Shown here in pieces: positions 9,164 through 17,003 of a DNA stretch of 40,724 nucleotides (the stretch's first letter is position 1; every line of letters starts with the position of its first letter). The translations under genes and the position numbers were made by a program. Source of the DNA: Nocardiopsis alkaliphila YIM 80379 (lineage in GTDB: Bacteria > Actinomycetota > Actinomycetes > Streptosporangiales > Streptosporangiaceae); contig NZ_ANBD01000168.1 in assembly GCF_000341005.1 (NCBI RefSeq), forward strand, positions 1 through 40,724. Direction: 5' to 3'. The notes under the pieces were generated by a model, which was not told where the DNA came from, did not search any database, and was given only the letters and a program-made list of their open reading frames with translations.

Positions 9164-9832
9164 ATGGACACCATGCTCCGCAAGAACACGCTCACCGTGA
9201 CCGTCTCCGCGGCGGCGTTGGCCTTCGGTCTCACCGCCTGCGGCGACATGAATGGTGGCGCCGAACAGACCCCGGAGATGGGTGAGGTCGAGGAGACCAC
9301 CGAGAACACCGAGGGTATGGAGGAAGAGGGCACAGACGGGGGGAATGGTGACACTGGGGCCATGAACGAGTACTTCGGCCCCGAATGTGAGGTGCCCGAG
9401 GGCGAGGGCGGTTACGAGGACATGCCGGAGGATCCGGTCGCCACCGCCATCGCCGGCAACCCGGCCCTGGCCACCCTCTCCGATGCCATCGAACAGGCCG
9501 GCCTGGCGGAGACGCTCGATTCGGCCGAGGACATCACCGTCTTCGCGCCCAACGACGACGCCTTCGACGCACTTCCGCAGGAGGAGCTGGACGCTCTGTT
9601 GGCCGACCAGGAACAGCTCTCCGAAGTGCTGAACTACCACGTCGTCGAGGGACGGCCGACCCCTGAGGAGCTGGAGGACGGCACCTTCACCTCGTTGCAG
9701 GGCGGCGAGGTGACCACCAGCGGTTCTGGTGAAGAGTTCACCGTCGACGAGGAGGCCCAGATCGTCTGCGGCAACGTGCCGACCGCCAACGCCACCGTCT
9801 ACGTCATCGACGGGGTGCTGACGCCCTCCTGA
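9164..9832 (+). CDS. Fasciclin (FAS1)-domain lipoprotein
   Basis: 222 aa. The signal peptide ends at lipobox LTAC with Cys26, followed by a Glu/Thr/Gly-rich spacer (about 28-70) and one FAS1 domain (about 85-222). FAS1 hallmarks are DITVFAPNDDAFDAL (H1 motif), LNYHVVEG (central YH) and NATVYVIDGVL (H2 motif). FAS1 domains are extracellular adhesion modules; in actinobacteria related lipoproteins (for example the MPT70/83 group) are surface proteins. The ribosome binding site AAAGGAG is strong and fixes ATG 9164. It stands alone, with a terminator behind it and a decayed copy in front. Confidence 0.93.
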   Translation: MDTMLRKNTLTVTVSAAALAFGLTACGDMNGGAEQTPEMGEVEETTENTEGMEEEGTDGGNGDTGAMNEYFGPECEVPEGEGGYEDMPEDPVATAIAGNPALATLSDAIEQAGLAETLDSAEDITVFAPNDDAFDALPQEELDALLADQEQLSEVLNYHVVEGRPTPEELEDGTFTSLQGGEVTTSGSGEEFTVDEEAQIVCGNVPTANATVYVIDGVLTPS

Positions 9833-9856
9833 TGTGGGGTCGTGCGGGGACGCTTC

Positions 9857-9887
9857 GGGCGGCCCGTGCCTTCCGGCCGGGCCGCCC
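9857..9887. terminator. Bidirectional terminator between fasciclin and MFS genes
   Basis: Perfect 10-bp stem GGGCGGCCCG/CGGGCCGCCC with an 11-nt loop, between two convergent genes. Confidence 0.75.
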
Positions 9888-9917
9888 CTCGTGTGCCGTC
9901 GTTCGATCGACGCCGTC

Positions 9918-11165
9918 TCAGGACGTGGCGACGCCCTCCGGACGCGGTAGGGCGCGCATGGTGGGCCCTAGGGTGACCAGCGCCGCCGCCGCGGATATCA
10001 CGGCCATCGTCAAGAACACCGGGGTCGGCCCGAACAGGTCGAAGATCAATCCGACCCCGACGATGCCGATCGGTTGGGACAGCAACGCCATGAACGTCAC
10101 CGCACCCAGGACCCGCCCCTGGTGGTGATCCGGAACCGAGGAAGCGACGTACCCGAAGAAGAGCGCGTTGACGCAGGGAACGGCGGTGAACACGATCGCC
10201 ACCACCGACCCGAGCGTGAGCACCCCGGGTACCACGACCAACAGCAGCGCGCAGGCCGGCGCGGACCAGGCGGTGAAGAGGAAGATCCGGGAGGGGCTCA
10301 CCCGGCGCACGACGGGGCCGGCCACCAGCGCCCCGATCAGTCCTCCGGCTCCGGCCAGGGAGACGGTCAGGCCGACCACCAGGTGGGAGGCTCCACGGTC
10401 GTCGGCGGTCGCGATGAGGGCGAGGAACACACCCGACTGGGTGAAGGCGATGTTGAAACCGAGGATCCACGAGATCATGGGCCGCAAAAGCGGGTGGTGG
10501 AGCAATACGACGAACCCGCTCGTCGTTTCTCGTGGGCTCCACGGTCGTCCTTTGGAGCGTCGCGGGTTCTGCATGGGCCGACGGATACGCAGGATCAACG
10601 CGGTGGAGACCAGGTAGCAGAGGGCTTCGGCCACGAACGGGAAGGCCCGACCAAGGCTGGTGAGCGAACCGGCCAAGGGGGCGCCGAGCACGGTGGTGCC
10701 GAAGAAACGGATCTGGTTCTGCGCTGAGGCCGAGGCCAACTGCGAGGGCGGCACGAGCTGTTTGAGCGCGGCCATGGACACCGGAGTGGAGATCCCCATC
10801 AGGGCGGAGGAGGCCACGGCCACGCCAACGGTGAGGAGCACGCCGACCTCGTCATTGATCAGGAGGACGGCGAAGGTGAACAGCAACAGGAGTCGGCCGG
10901 TGTCACAGACGAGCAGGAGGGCACGCCGATCGACCCGGTCGGCGAGGAATCCTCCGACCACGGCCGCGACCATGGTGGTGGCGACCTGGGCCGCGCCGAT
11001 GATTCCCGCCTGGGACGCGGATCCGACCAAGAGGAGGATGAGGAGGGGGTAGGCGACCTCTCCGCTCTCCTTGCCCAGCCCCGCGAAGAACCGGCTGATC
11101 CACAGCAACTGGAAGTCCTGATTGCGTATGAGCGGAACGGGCTCTCGTCTCCCGCGTTCGGACAT
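9918..11165 (-). CDS. MFS transporter (MFS_3/EntS-like exporter)
   Basis: 415 aa with about 12 hydrophobic helices. N-terminal FQLLWISRFFAGLG and the loop GFLADRVDRRALLL (motif A, G-x-L-a-D-r-x-x-r-r) place it in the MFS_3 group, which includes enterobactin exporter EntS and many drug exporters. A cytoplasmic loop near residues 205-225 is Arg/Lys/Pro-rich (RPMQNPRRSKGRP). I chose ATG 11165; ATG 11204 and TTG 11237 are in frame, but the extra residues are Pro/Arg-rich and ribosome binding sites are poor at all three. Its substrate is unknown. It is divergent from an amidohydrolase/acyl-CoA ligase pair, which may hint at a carboxylic acid. Confidence 0.88.
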   Translation of the reverse strand: MSERGRREPVPLIRNQDFQLLWISRFFAGLGKESGEVAYPLLILLLVGSASQAGIIGAAQVATTMVAAVVGGFLADRVDRRALLLVCDTGRLLLLFTFAVLLINDEVGVLLTVGVAVASSALMGISTPVSMAALKQLVPPSQLASASAQNQIRFFGTTVLGAPLAGSLTSLGRAFPFVAEALCYLVSTALILRIRRPMQNPRRSKGRPWSPRETTSGFVVLLHHPLLRPMISWILGFNIAFTQSGVFLALIATADDRGASHLVVGLTVSLAGAGGLIGALVAGPVVRRVSPSRIFLFTAWSAPACALLLVVVPGVLTLGSVVAIVFTAVPCVNALFFGYVASSVPDHHQGRVLGAVTFMALLSQPIGIVGVGLIFDLFGPTPVFLTMAVISAAAALVTLGPTMRALPRPEGVATS

Positions 11166-11539
11166 TTCCGGAGGTGGGTATGGCAGTGGCCGTTCCGTGG
11201 GCATGGCGCGCGGCTTCCCGTGGTGTCCCTCGATCAACGAAGCACCCTGCTCTCACGCTGATGGGGGTCTGGCCCCGAAGCACGGTCCGTTGATCGGACC
11301 CGGAGCCTTCAGGGATGGAACTCGTGCAACACGAAGGAAAGTCGTGCGGGGGGTGGGATGCTCATATCGCCATTATGCGCTCTTTGCATGCCACGACGGA
11401 CGTTCTAGGACGTATGTGGCGCTTAATAAATAAAGTGGCCACAATCGGCCTTTGATGCACGTGCAGAGGTCCATGCGGCCCGGGAACTTCGGCGCCATCG
11501 TTCCCGAACGCGGTTCGGGTCCGGCGTAGGGTGGGCGAT
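11166..11539. other. Divergent intergenic region with AT-rich island
   Basis: 374 bp between the MFS gene and the amidohydrolase. The stretch 11365-11455 is clearly AT-richer than its surroundings and has several dyads: GTGGC/GCCAC at 11416-11420 and 11438-11442, the palindrome GTGGCCAC at 11435-11442, and an imperfect palindrome near 11400-11413. No gene is seen. The promoter for the amidohydrolase is at the right end. Confidence 0.6.
11481..11531 (+). promoter_or_regulatory. Promoter with overlapping dyads, probably leaderless
   Basis: TAGGGT at 11526-11531 is an actinobacterial -10 box placed 8 nt before GTG 11540, so the message may be leaderless. Upstream lie two overlapping inverted repeats: CGGGAAC/GTTCCCG (11481-11487 with 11500-11506) and CCCGAAC-GCG-GTTCGGG (11503-11519), the latter covering the -35 region, as expected of a repressor site. 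Confidence 0.5.
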
Positions 11540-12430
11540 GTGACCGCAGCCTCATCAACGTCCAACGGTGACGAGGGCGCCGAAGTCCGCCGGATCTGGC
11601 GCGATCTCGACCTCCCCGGTCTCGTGGACGTGCACACCCATTTCATGCCCGAGAACGTCCTGCGCAAGGTCTGGGCCTACTTCGACGCCCTCGGCGAAGG
11701 GGTCTGGCCCATCACCTACCGGACCGATCAGGAGCGGCGCGTGGCCATCCTGCGCGACTTCGGGGTACGGCGCTTCGCCGCGCTCTCCTATCCTCATCGT
11801 CCGGACATGGCCCGCTGGCTCAACACCTGGGCCGCAGACTTCGCCGACCACCATCCCGACTGCCTGCGCAGCGCCACCTTCTACCCCGAACCCGACGCCA
11901 AGGGCTACGTGACCGAGGCGATCGACTCCGGTGCCGGCGTCTTCAAGGCGCACTTGCAGGTGGGAGCCTACGATCCACGCGATCCACTGCTCACCGACGT
12001 GTGGGGCGCCCTCGCCGACTCCGGGACCCCGGTGGTCGTCCATTGCGGCTCTGGACCCGCACCCGGTGAGTTCACCGGTCCCGGCCCCATCTCCGAAGTG
12101 TTGCGTGACCACCCCCGCCTCACCGCGGTGATCGCCCACGCAGGCGCTCCCGAATATTCGTCCTTCCTGGACCTGCTCGAACGGTACGAGCGGGTGCACC
12201 TGGACACCACCATGACGTTCACCCCCTACCTCGAACGCATGGCGCCCTTCCCACCGACCGAACTTCCGCGTCTGCGGGAGCTGGGCCACCGTGTCCTTCT
12301 GGGTACGGACTTCCCGAACATTCCATACGCCTACCACGAGCAGATCCAGGCTCTGGTCGACCTCGACCTGGGTACCGATTGGCTACGCGGTGTCCTGCAC
12401 GACAACGCCGCCGACCTGTTCGGGGTCTGA
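11540..12430 (+). CDS. Amidohydrolase family protein (PF04909-type metal-dependent hydrolase/decarboxylase)
   Basis: 296 aa. It shows the amidohydrolase-2 signature: metal ligands in DVHTHFMP (HxH) near residue 30, VFKAHLQVG in mid protein, VVHCGSG with a metal His, AVIAHAGAPEYSSF with the next His, and LLGTDFPNIPY with the catalytic Asp. The family covers ACMSD-type decarboxylases and aromatic-acid hydrolases using one zinc ion in a TIM barrel. The substrate is not defined by sequence. The start is GTG 11540 rather than GTG 11531, because the latter lies inside the -10 box. An acyl-CoA ligase follows 103 bp later on the same strand, so a short catabolic operon is likely. Confidence 0.88.
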   Translation: MTAASSTSNGDEGAEVRRIWRDLDLPGLVDVHTHFMPENVLRKVWAYFDALGEGVWPITYRTDQERRVAILRDFGVRRFAALSYPHRPDMARWLNTWAADFADHHPDCLRSATFYPEPDAKGYVTEAIDSGAGVFKAHLQVGAYDPRDPLLTDVWGALADSGTPVVVHCGSGPAPGEFTGPGPISEVLRDHPRLTAVIAHAGAPEYSSFLDLLERYERVHLDTTMTFTPYLERMAPFPPTELPRLRELGHRVLLGTDFPNIPYAYHEQIQALVDLDLGTDWLRGVLHDNAADLFGV

Positions 12431-12533
12431 ACCCGGCGCACCATGCCGGCCGGTCCCGTCCACGACACGAAGGCAGCACCACAAGTCACATAAGCACCAC
12501 GAGCGCCACGACGTCGCCGAAGGAGAGGTCACC

Positions 12534-14105
12534 ATGGAACTCGCCCTGACCCCCCTGGAATTCGCCCGCCGCTCCCGCAGGCTGTACCCACAACGTGAGG
12601 CGGTGGTCGATCGAGACCTCCGCCTGACCTACGAACAGTTCTTCGACCGCTGTGACCGCTGGTCGTCCGCCCTTCGACACATGGGGGTGGCCAAGGGCGA
12701 CCGGGTCGCCTACATCGCGCCCAACACCCACGCCCAACTCGAGTCGTTCTACGCGGTCCCCCAACTGGGCGCGGTGCTCGTTCCGATCAACTACCGGCTG
12801 ACCGCCGAGGACTTCGTCTACATCGTCGACCATTCCGGAGCCAAGGTGCTGTGCGTCCACTCCGACCAACTCGACGTGGTGGACACGGTGCGCGACCGAA
12901 TGCCCGGGGTGGAGAGGTTCGTGGCGTTGGAGGGCGCCCGCCAAGGATGGGAGGACTACGAGACGCTGGTCGCCTCCGCCTCGCCGGAGTTCACGTACCC
13001 GGACATCTCCGAAACCGACCTGCTCACCATCAACTACACATCGGGGACCACGGCCGACCCCAAGGGTGTGATGATCACCCACCGCAACGCCTACATGAAC
13101 TCGGTGGGCACCCTGCTGCACCTGCGCATCGAACTCGGGCAGAGGTATCTGTGGACGTTGCCGATGTTCCACGCCAACGGTTGGACCTATACCTGGACGG
13201 TGACCGCCGCTGGAGGCACCCACGTGTGCCTGCCCGCCATGGACCCGAAGCGTGTGTTCGAACTGATCCGTGCGGAGCGGGTGAGCTGGCTGTGTGCGGC
13301 CCCCACCGTGCTGATCATGCTCTCCAACGCCCCGGAGGAGGTCCGAGGCGAGGTCCCGCCCGGGGTGCACGTGGTCACGGCGGGGGCCTCACCCGCGGCG
13401 GAGACCATCGAACGGTTGGAGGACGACTTCGGCTGGACCGTCACCCACGTGTACGGGTTGACCGAGACGGCGCCTTTCATCACGGTGTGCGAACCGCGCC
13501 CCGAGCACCGAGGGCTGTCCGTGCGTGAGCGTGGCGTGCTCAAGGCCCGCCAAGGGGTGGAGCTCATCACCTCGGGCGAACTGCGCGTGGTCGACGAGAA
13601 GGGTCACGAGGTGCCCTGGGACGGCACGACCGTGGGCCAGATCGCCGTACGCGGCAACGTCGTGATGAAGGGCTACTACAACGATCCCGAGGCCACCGAG
13701 AACGCCATGGGTGACGGCTGGTTCCGTACCGGCGACGCCGCCGTCACCCACCCGGACGGCTACGTGGAGATCCAGGACCGGATCAAGGACGTGATCATTT
13801 CGGGAGGAGAGAACATCTCCTCCGTGGAAGTGGAGGGTGTGCTGCTGCGGCATCCGGCGGTTCTGGAGGCGGCGATCGTGGGGGTGCCACACGAACGCTG
13901 GGGTGAGACACCGCGCGCCTTCGTGGTCCTGCGCCAGGACACGTCGGTGACCGAGGCGCAGATCATCGCCTTCGCCCGAGAGCACCTCGCCCACTTCAAG
14001 GCACCCACCCAGGTGGAGTTCGTGGACCGACTGCCCAAGACCGCCACCGGCAAGATCCAGAAGTTCGTACTGCGCGGTGGCGCCTTGGCCGTCTCCCGTC
14101 AGTGA
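12534..14105 (+). CDS. Acyl-CoA synthetase (AMP-forming; DmdB/AlkK-like)
   Basis: 523 aa, normal for short/medium-chain acyl-CoA ligases. AMP-binding motifs are complete: YTSGTTADPKGVM (P-loop, about residue 165-177), HVYGLTETAPF (A5), GWFRTGDAAV (A7), KDVIISGGENISSVEVEG (hinge, A8) and the catalytic lysine in PKTATGKIQK (A10). The reaction activates a carboxylic acid with ATP and CoA through an acyl-adenylate. The start ATG 12534 has AAGGAGAGGTCACC upstream. Paired with the amidohydrolase it may activate that enzyme's product; this is inference. The chain length preference is not visible. Confidence 0.93.
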   Translation: MELALTPLEFARRSRRLYPQREAVVDRDLRLTYEQFFDRCDRWSSALRHMGVAKGDRVAYIAPNTHAQLESFYAVPQLGAVLVPINYRLTAEDFVYIVDHSGAKVLCVHSDQLDVVDTVRDRMPGVERFVALEGARQGWEDYETLVASASPEFTYPDISETDLLTINYTSGTTADPKGVMITHRNAYMNSVGTLLHLRIELGQRYLWTLPMFHANGWTYTWTVTAAGGTHVCLPAMDPKRVFELIRAERVSWLCAAPTVLIMLSNAPEEVRGEVPPGVHVVTAGASPAAETIERLEDDFGWTVTHVYGLTETAPFITVCEPRPEHRGLSVRERGVLKARQGVELITSGELRVVDEKGHEVPWDGTTVGQIAVRGNVVMKGYYNDPEATENAMGDGWFRTGDAAVTHPDGYVEIQDRIKDVIISGGENISSVEVEGVLLRHPAVLEAAIVGVPHERWGETPRAFVVLRQDTSVTEAQIIAFAREHLAHFKAPTQVEFVDRLPKTATGKIQKFVLRGGALAVSRQ

Positions 14106-14114
14106 CCAGCGCGG

Positions 14115-14137
14115 TGGGCCGGTGACGAACCGGCCCA
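14115..14137. terminator. Bidirectional hairpin between convergent genes
   Basis: Perfect 9-bp stem TGGGCCGGT/ACCGGCCCA with a 5-nt loop, between the acyl-CoA ligase and the first VOC gene. Confidence 0.7.
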
Positions 14138-14144
14138 GTCGGGC

Positions 14145-14936
14145 TCATTCGGGAGATGGGGTGAGCAGGATGAACCCGGCGGAGAACGGGTCGGCGCAGG
14201 CCGCCAGCCGCCCCACCCCGGGGGTGTCCTGAGGCCCCATGTACACCTGACCGCCGGCCGCACGGACCTCGGCGACCGCCGCGTCACAGTCGGCGACGTG
14301 GAACACCGGATGCCAGTCGGCGGCGCCGCCGCTCTGTTCCAGGTTCTCGGCGGGCACACCCATGACCCCACCGAAGTACCGATCCTCGCCCTGCTCGGCC
14401 GGGCGGATCGTCGAGTAGACCTGGTCGGCGCCGAGGGAGAGGTCGTTGAACTCCCAGCCGAACAGGGCGCCGTAGAAATCCTTGGCGCCCTCGGCCGAAG
14501 GCGTCCACAGCTCGACCCACATGAGCGAACCCGGCGCGTCGACCACCTCCGCCCCGGTGAAGCCTCGGGGCTGCCAGAGTGGCACCGTGCCACCCTGCGG
14601 GTCCGATAGGTAGGCCATGCGCCCCAGATCCATCACCTCCATCGGGTCGACGTGGACGGTGGCGCCCAGGTCCAGGGCCGCGCCCACGGTCGCGTCCACG
14701 TCGGGCGTCGTGAAGTAGAGGGACCAGGCGATCGGCTGTCCCTGGGCCATCATCGGGCTGAGCGCGCCCACCAGCGCGCCGTCCAACCGGAAGTTCCGAT
14801 ACCCGCCGGCCTCCGGAGAGGGAGTTTCGACCTCCCAACCGAACAATCGGGCGTAGAACTCGGCCGATGCGTCGACATCGGGACTGGGCACCTCCGCCCA
14901 ACAGGGTGATCCGGGAACGTAGTCGGTGGTGATCAT
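14145..14936 (-). CDS. VOC family protein (two glyoxalase/bleomycin-resistance modules)
   Basis: 263 aa made of two vicinal-oxygen-chelate domains (about 5-125 and 135-260). Each begins with a W-x-E-L/V pattern followed by a FY-x-x-LFGWE motif (SAEFYARLFGWEVE; AKDFYGALFGWEFN), and each ends with a D-P-x-G/F-S-x-G-type strand (LSDPQGGTVPLWQP; CADPFSAGFILL). The family includes glyoxalase I, dioxygenases and antibiotic-binding proteins. This hydroxylase-like subgroup is common in actinomycetes and has no firm function. The ribosome binding site AGGAGGCGAC fixes ATG 14936. It is 92 bp downstream of a paralogue on the same strand and probably shares its transcript. Confidence 0.9.
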   Translation of the reverse strand: MITTDYVPGSPCWAEVPSPDVDASAEFYARLFGWEVETPSPEAGGYRNFRLDGALVGALSPMMAQGQPIAWSLYFTTPDVDATVGAALDLGATVHVDPMEVMDLGRMAYLSDPQGGTVPLWQPRGFTGAEVVDAPGSLMWVELWTPSAEGAKDFYGALFGWEFNDLSLGADQVYSTIRPAEQGEDRYFGGVMGVPAENLEQSGGAADWHPVFHVADCDAAVAEVRAAGGQVYMGPQDTPGVGRLAACADPFSAGFILLTPSPE

Positions 14937-15028
14937 GTCGCCTCCTAATCCTGGCTCCACACGAGTGTGCTTCGGGCCAACGACGCTTCGTGGGTCGGCC
15001 GGTGTGGGATCCGGTCGTCCGGTCCGGA

Positions 15029-15829
15029 TCAGGCTCGCCCCTTCGGTAGTTCCAGGACCACGAAACCGGCCGTGGACTGGTCCGAGCAGACCGCCAACCG
15101 ACCCACCCCCGGGGCGTCCTCCGGGCCCATGTACACCCGCCCCCCGGCATCTCGGACCGCCGCCGCGGTGGCGTCGCAATCCGCCACCTGGAAGACCGGG
15201 CGCCACTGGGCCGTGCCCTCGGTCTGCGGTAGCCACTGCGGCGTCATCTCCATGAGGCCACCGAAGTACCGGTCCTCGCCCATGCCCGCCGGACGCAGGG
15301 TCGTGTAGGTCCCTTCTCCACCAGGGAGGGCGATGTCGTCACACTGCCAACCGAACAACCCCCGGTAGAAGTCTTTGGCCCCCGACGCCGAAGACGTCCA
15401 GAGCTCCGCCCCGCAGAGTGTGTCGGGTCGGTCGGTCGCCTCCATGCTCCCGTAGGTCCCGGGTTGCCAGAGCCCGAACCAGCCGCCCTGCGGATCGGTC
15501 GCGTGGGCCAGTGTTCCCAGCTCGAAGAGTTCCGTGGGCTCCACCTGCAACGTTCCGCCCAGTCCCTGAACGCGCCGGGAGGACTCCTCGATGTCCTCGA
15601 CGTGGAAGTACATGGTCCAAGAGGGCGGTTCGTCATCGACGATACGGGGGCCGATACCACCCACGTCCGCCCCTTCCGAGCGGATGAGCAGGTAGTCGCC
15701 GAGTCTGGAACCGGCGTAGTCGGTCTCCCACCTGAACACCCGTTTGTAGAAGTCGGCCGAGGACCCGGGCGTGTCGGAACCCAGTTCGATCCATCGAGGC
15801 GAACCCTCGACGTAGTCGGTGGTCATCAT
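15029..15829 (-). CDS. VOC family protein, paralogue of the preceding gene
   Basis: 266 aa, again two VOC modules (SADFYKRVFRWETD and AKDFYRGLFGWQCD). It aligns along its whole length with the 263-aa neighbour, including the same N-terminal TTDYV and the C-terminal GGRVYMGPEDAPGVGRLAVC against GGQVYMGPQDTPGVGRLAAC. This indicates a tandem duplication. The start ATG 15829 matches the paralogue's start and has GAGGAAG upstream; ATG 15826 is an alternative. It is divergent from the PfkB kinase. Function is unknown beyond the fold. Confidence 0.9.
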   Translation of the reverse strand: MMTTDYVEGSPRWIELGSDTPGSSADFYKRVFRWETDYAGSRLGDYLLIRSEGADVGGIGPRIVDDEPPSWTMYFHVEDIEESSRRVQGLGGTLQVEPTELFELGTLAHATDPQGGWFGLWQPGTYGSMEATDRPDTLCGAELWTSSASGAKDFYRGLFGWQCDDIALPGGEGTYTTLRPAGMGEDRYFGGLMEMTPQWLPQTEGTAQWRPVFQVADCDATAAAVRDAGGRVYMGPEDAPGVGRLAVCSDQSTAGFVVLELPKGRA

Positions 15830-15958
15830 GGTTCTTCCTCCCAGCACACCTCCTTTCGAGTCTGGGTCAGGCCACCGCCCGAAGAGGTGACCGCCCCGGC
15901 AAAAAATCGACAACCGCATACGAGAGGATCAAGGCGCGAACCGACGAAGGGAAGCCTG

Positions 15959-16876
15959 GTGCCCGTACGCCTCCTCCACGTGGGGCCGGTGATCATCGAC
16001 CTCGTGATGGAGGTCGACGGTGTGCCGGCGCCCGGCGGTGGTTCCTTCGCGAGTTCCGCGCGGTCCCTGCCCGGAGGCGGGTTCAACGTGATCGTCGCCG
16101 CCGCGCGCGCCGGGTTGGCCGTGGAGTACGCGGGTGCGCACGGGACGGGGCCCCACGGTGATCTGGTGCGTTCGGCCCTACGCGAGGAGGGTGTGAAGGT
16201 GGTGCACCCGCCTCGCCCGGACGACACCGGCTTCTGTGTGGCCATGGTGGACCCGAGCGCCGAACGTACCTTCGTCACCCACCTGGGCGCCGAAATGGAC
16301 CTGCCCCTGTCCGACCTGAAGGACCTACGCCCGGGGGCGGGTGACTTCGTCTACACGGTGGGCTATTCACTGTTGCCGGGTGAGCGCGCCAACGACCTGG
16401 TGACCTGGATCGGTGGGCTCACCCCCGACGTCCGCCTGGTCCTGGACCCCGCGCCGGTGGTGGGGAGGATCCCTCAGGTGACCCTGGAGCGGGTCCTGCC
16501 CCGGGTGGACGTGCTCAGCCTCAGCGCCGTCGAGGCGACCACGCTCACGGGCGTCTCGGATCGCACGGAGGCGGCCACGGCTCTGTCCGAACGCGTCGAC
16601 GGCGTGGTGGTGCTACGCATCGGAGCCGAGGGGTGCCTGGTCACGGAACCCGGTAGCGCCCCCGTGCACGTGCCGGGGTTCGAGGTCGACGCCGTGGACA
16701 CCAACGGCGCGGGCGACGCACACGTGGGGGTGTTCACCGCCGCCCTGGCCTCGGGGTCGTCTCCGGTGTCGGCGGCCCGACGCGCCAACGCGGCCGCCGC
16801 CATCGCCGTCACCCGCCCGGGCCCGGCCACCGCCCCCACCTCCCAGGAGCTGGCGGAGTTCCTCGCACATCGGTGA
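15959..16876 (+). CDS. PfkB-family carbohydrate/nucleoside kinase
   Basis: 305 aa. The N-terminal GPVIIDLVMEV strand and the LPGGGFNVIVAAARAG glycine-rich motif (PfkB signature 1), together with DTNGAGDAHVGVF (signature 2, with the catalytic Asp in GAGD), define a ribokinase-superfamily enzyme. Such enzymes transfer the ATP gamma-phosphate to a sugar or nucleoside hydroxyl. The small lid implied by residues 15-40 and the usual anion-hole sequence are present. The start GTG 15959 has AAGGGAAG upstream. The substrate cannot be named; ribose, fructose-6-phosphate, nucleosides and pseudouridine are all used within the family. Confidence 0.9.
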   Translation: MPVRLLHVGPVIIDLVMEVDGVPAPGGGSFASSARSLPGGGFNVIVAAARAGLAVEYAGAHGTGPHGDLVRSALREEGVKVVHPPRPDDTGFCVAMVDPSAERTFVTHLGAEMDLPLSDLKDLRPGAGDFVYTVGYSLLPGERANDLVTWIGGLTPDVRLVLDPAPVVGRIPQVTLERVLPRVDVLSLSAVEATTLTGVSDRTEAATALSERVDGVVVLRIGAEGCLVTEPGSAPVHVPGFEVDAVDTNGAGDAHVGVFTAALASGSSPVSAARRANAAAAIAVTRPGPATAPTSQELAEFLAHR

Positions 16877-16943
16877 CGGCGTCCGCCCCATCCGTGCTTC
16901 CACCGGTCCCGTGCCGCGCAGGCGGTGTGGGCGCCAGGACCCC

Positions 16944-16972
16944 TTGTCGCACCGTGCGCCCCGGCCTAGCAT
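16944..16972 (+). promoter_or_regulatory. Promoter TTGTCG-17-TAGCAT
   Basis: -35 TTGTCG (16944-16949) and -10 TAGCAT (16967-16972) with an ideal 17-bp spacer, 31 bp before ATG 17004. This is a vegetative (HrdB-like) promoter for the secreted hydrolase. Confidence 0.6.
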
Positions 16973-17003
16973 GCCCGTGACCTAGAGCCACCCAGAGGTG
17001 ACC

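Noticed and set aside
11166-11237. Longer MFS protein starting at TTG 11237 or ATG 11204
   Set aside because: Extra residues are Pro/Arg/His-rich and unlike MFS N-termini; no better ribosome binding site. Kept only as alternatives.
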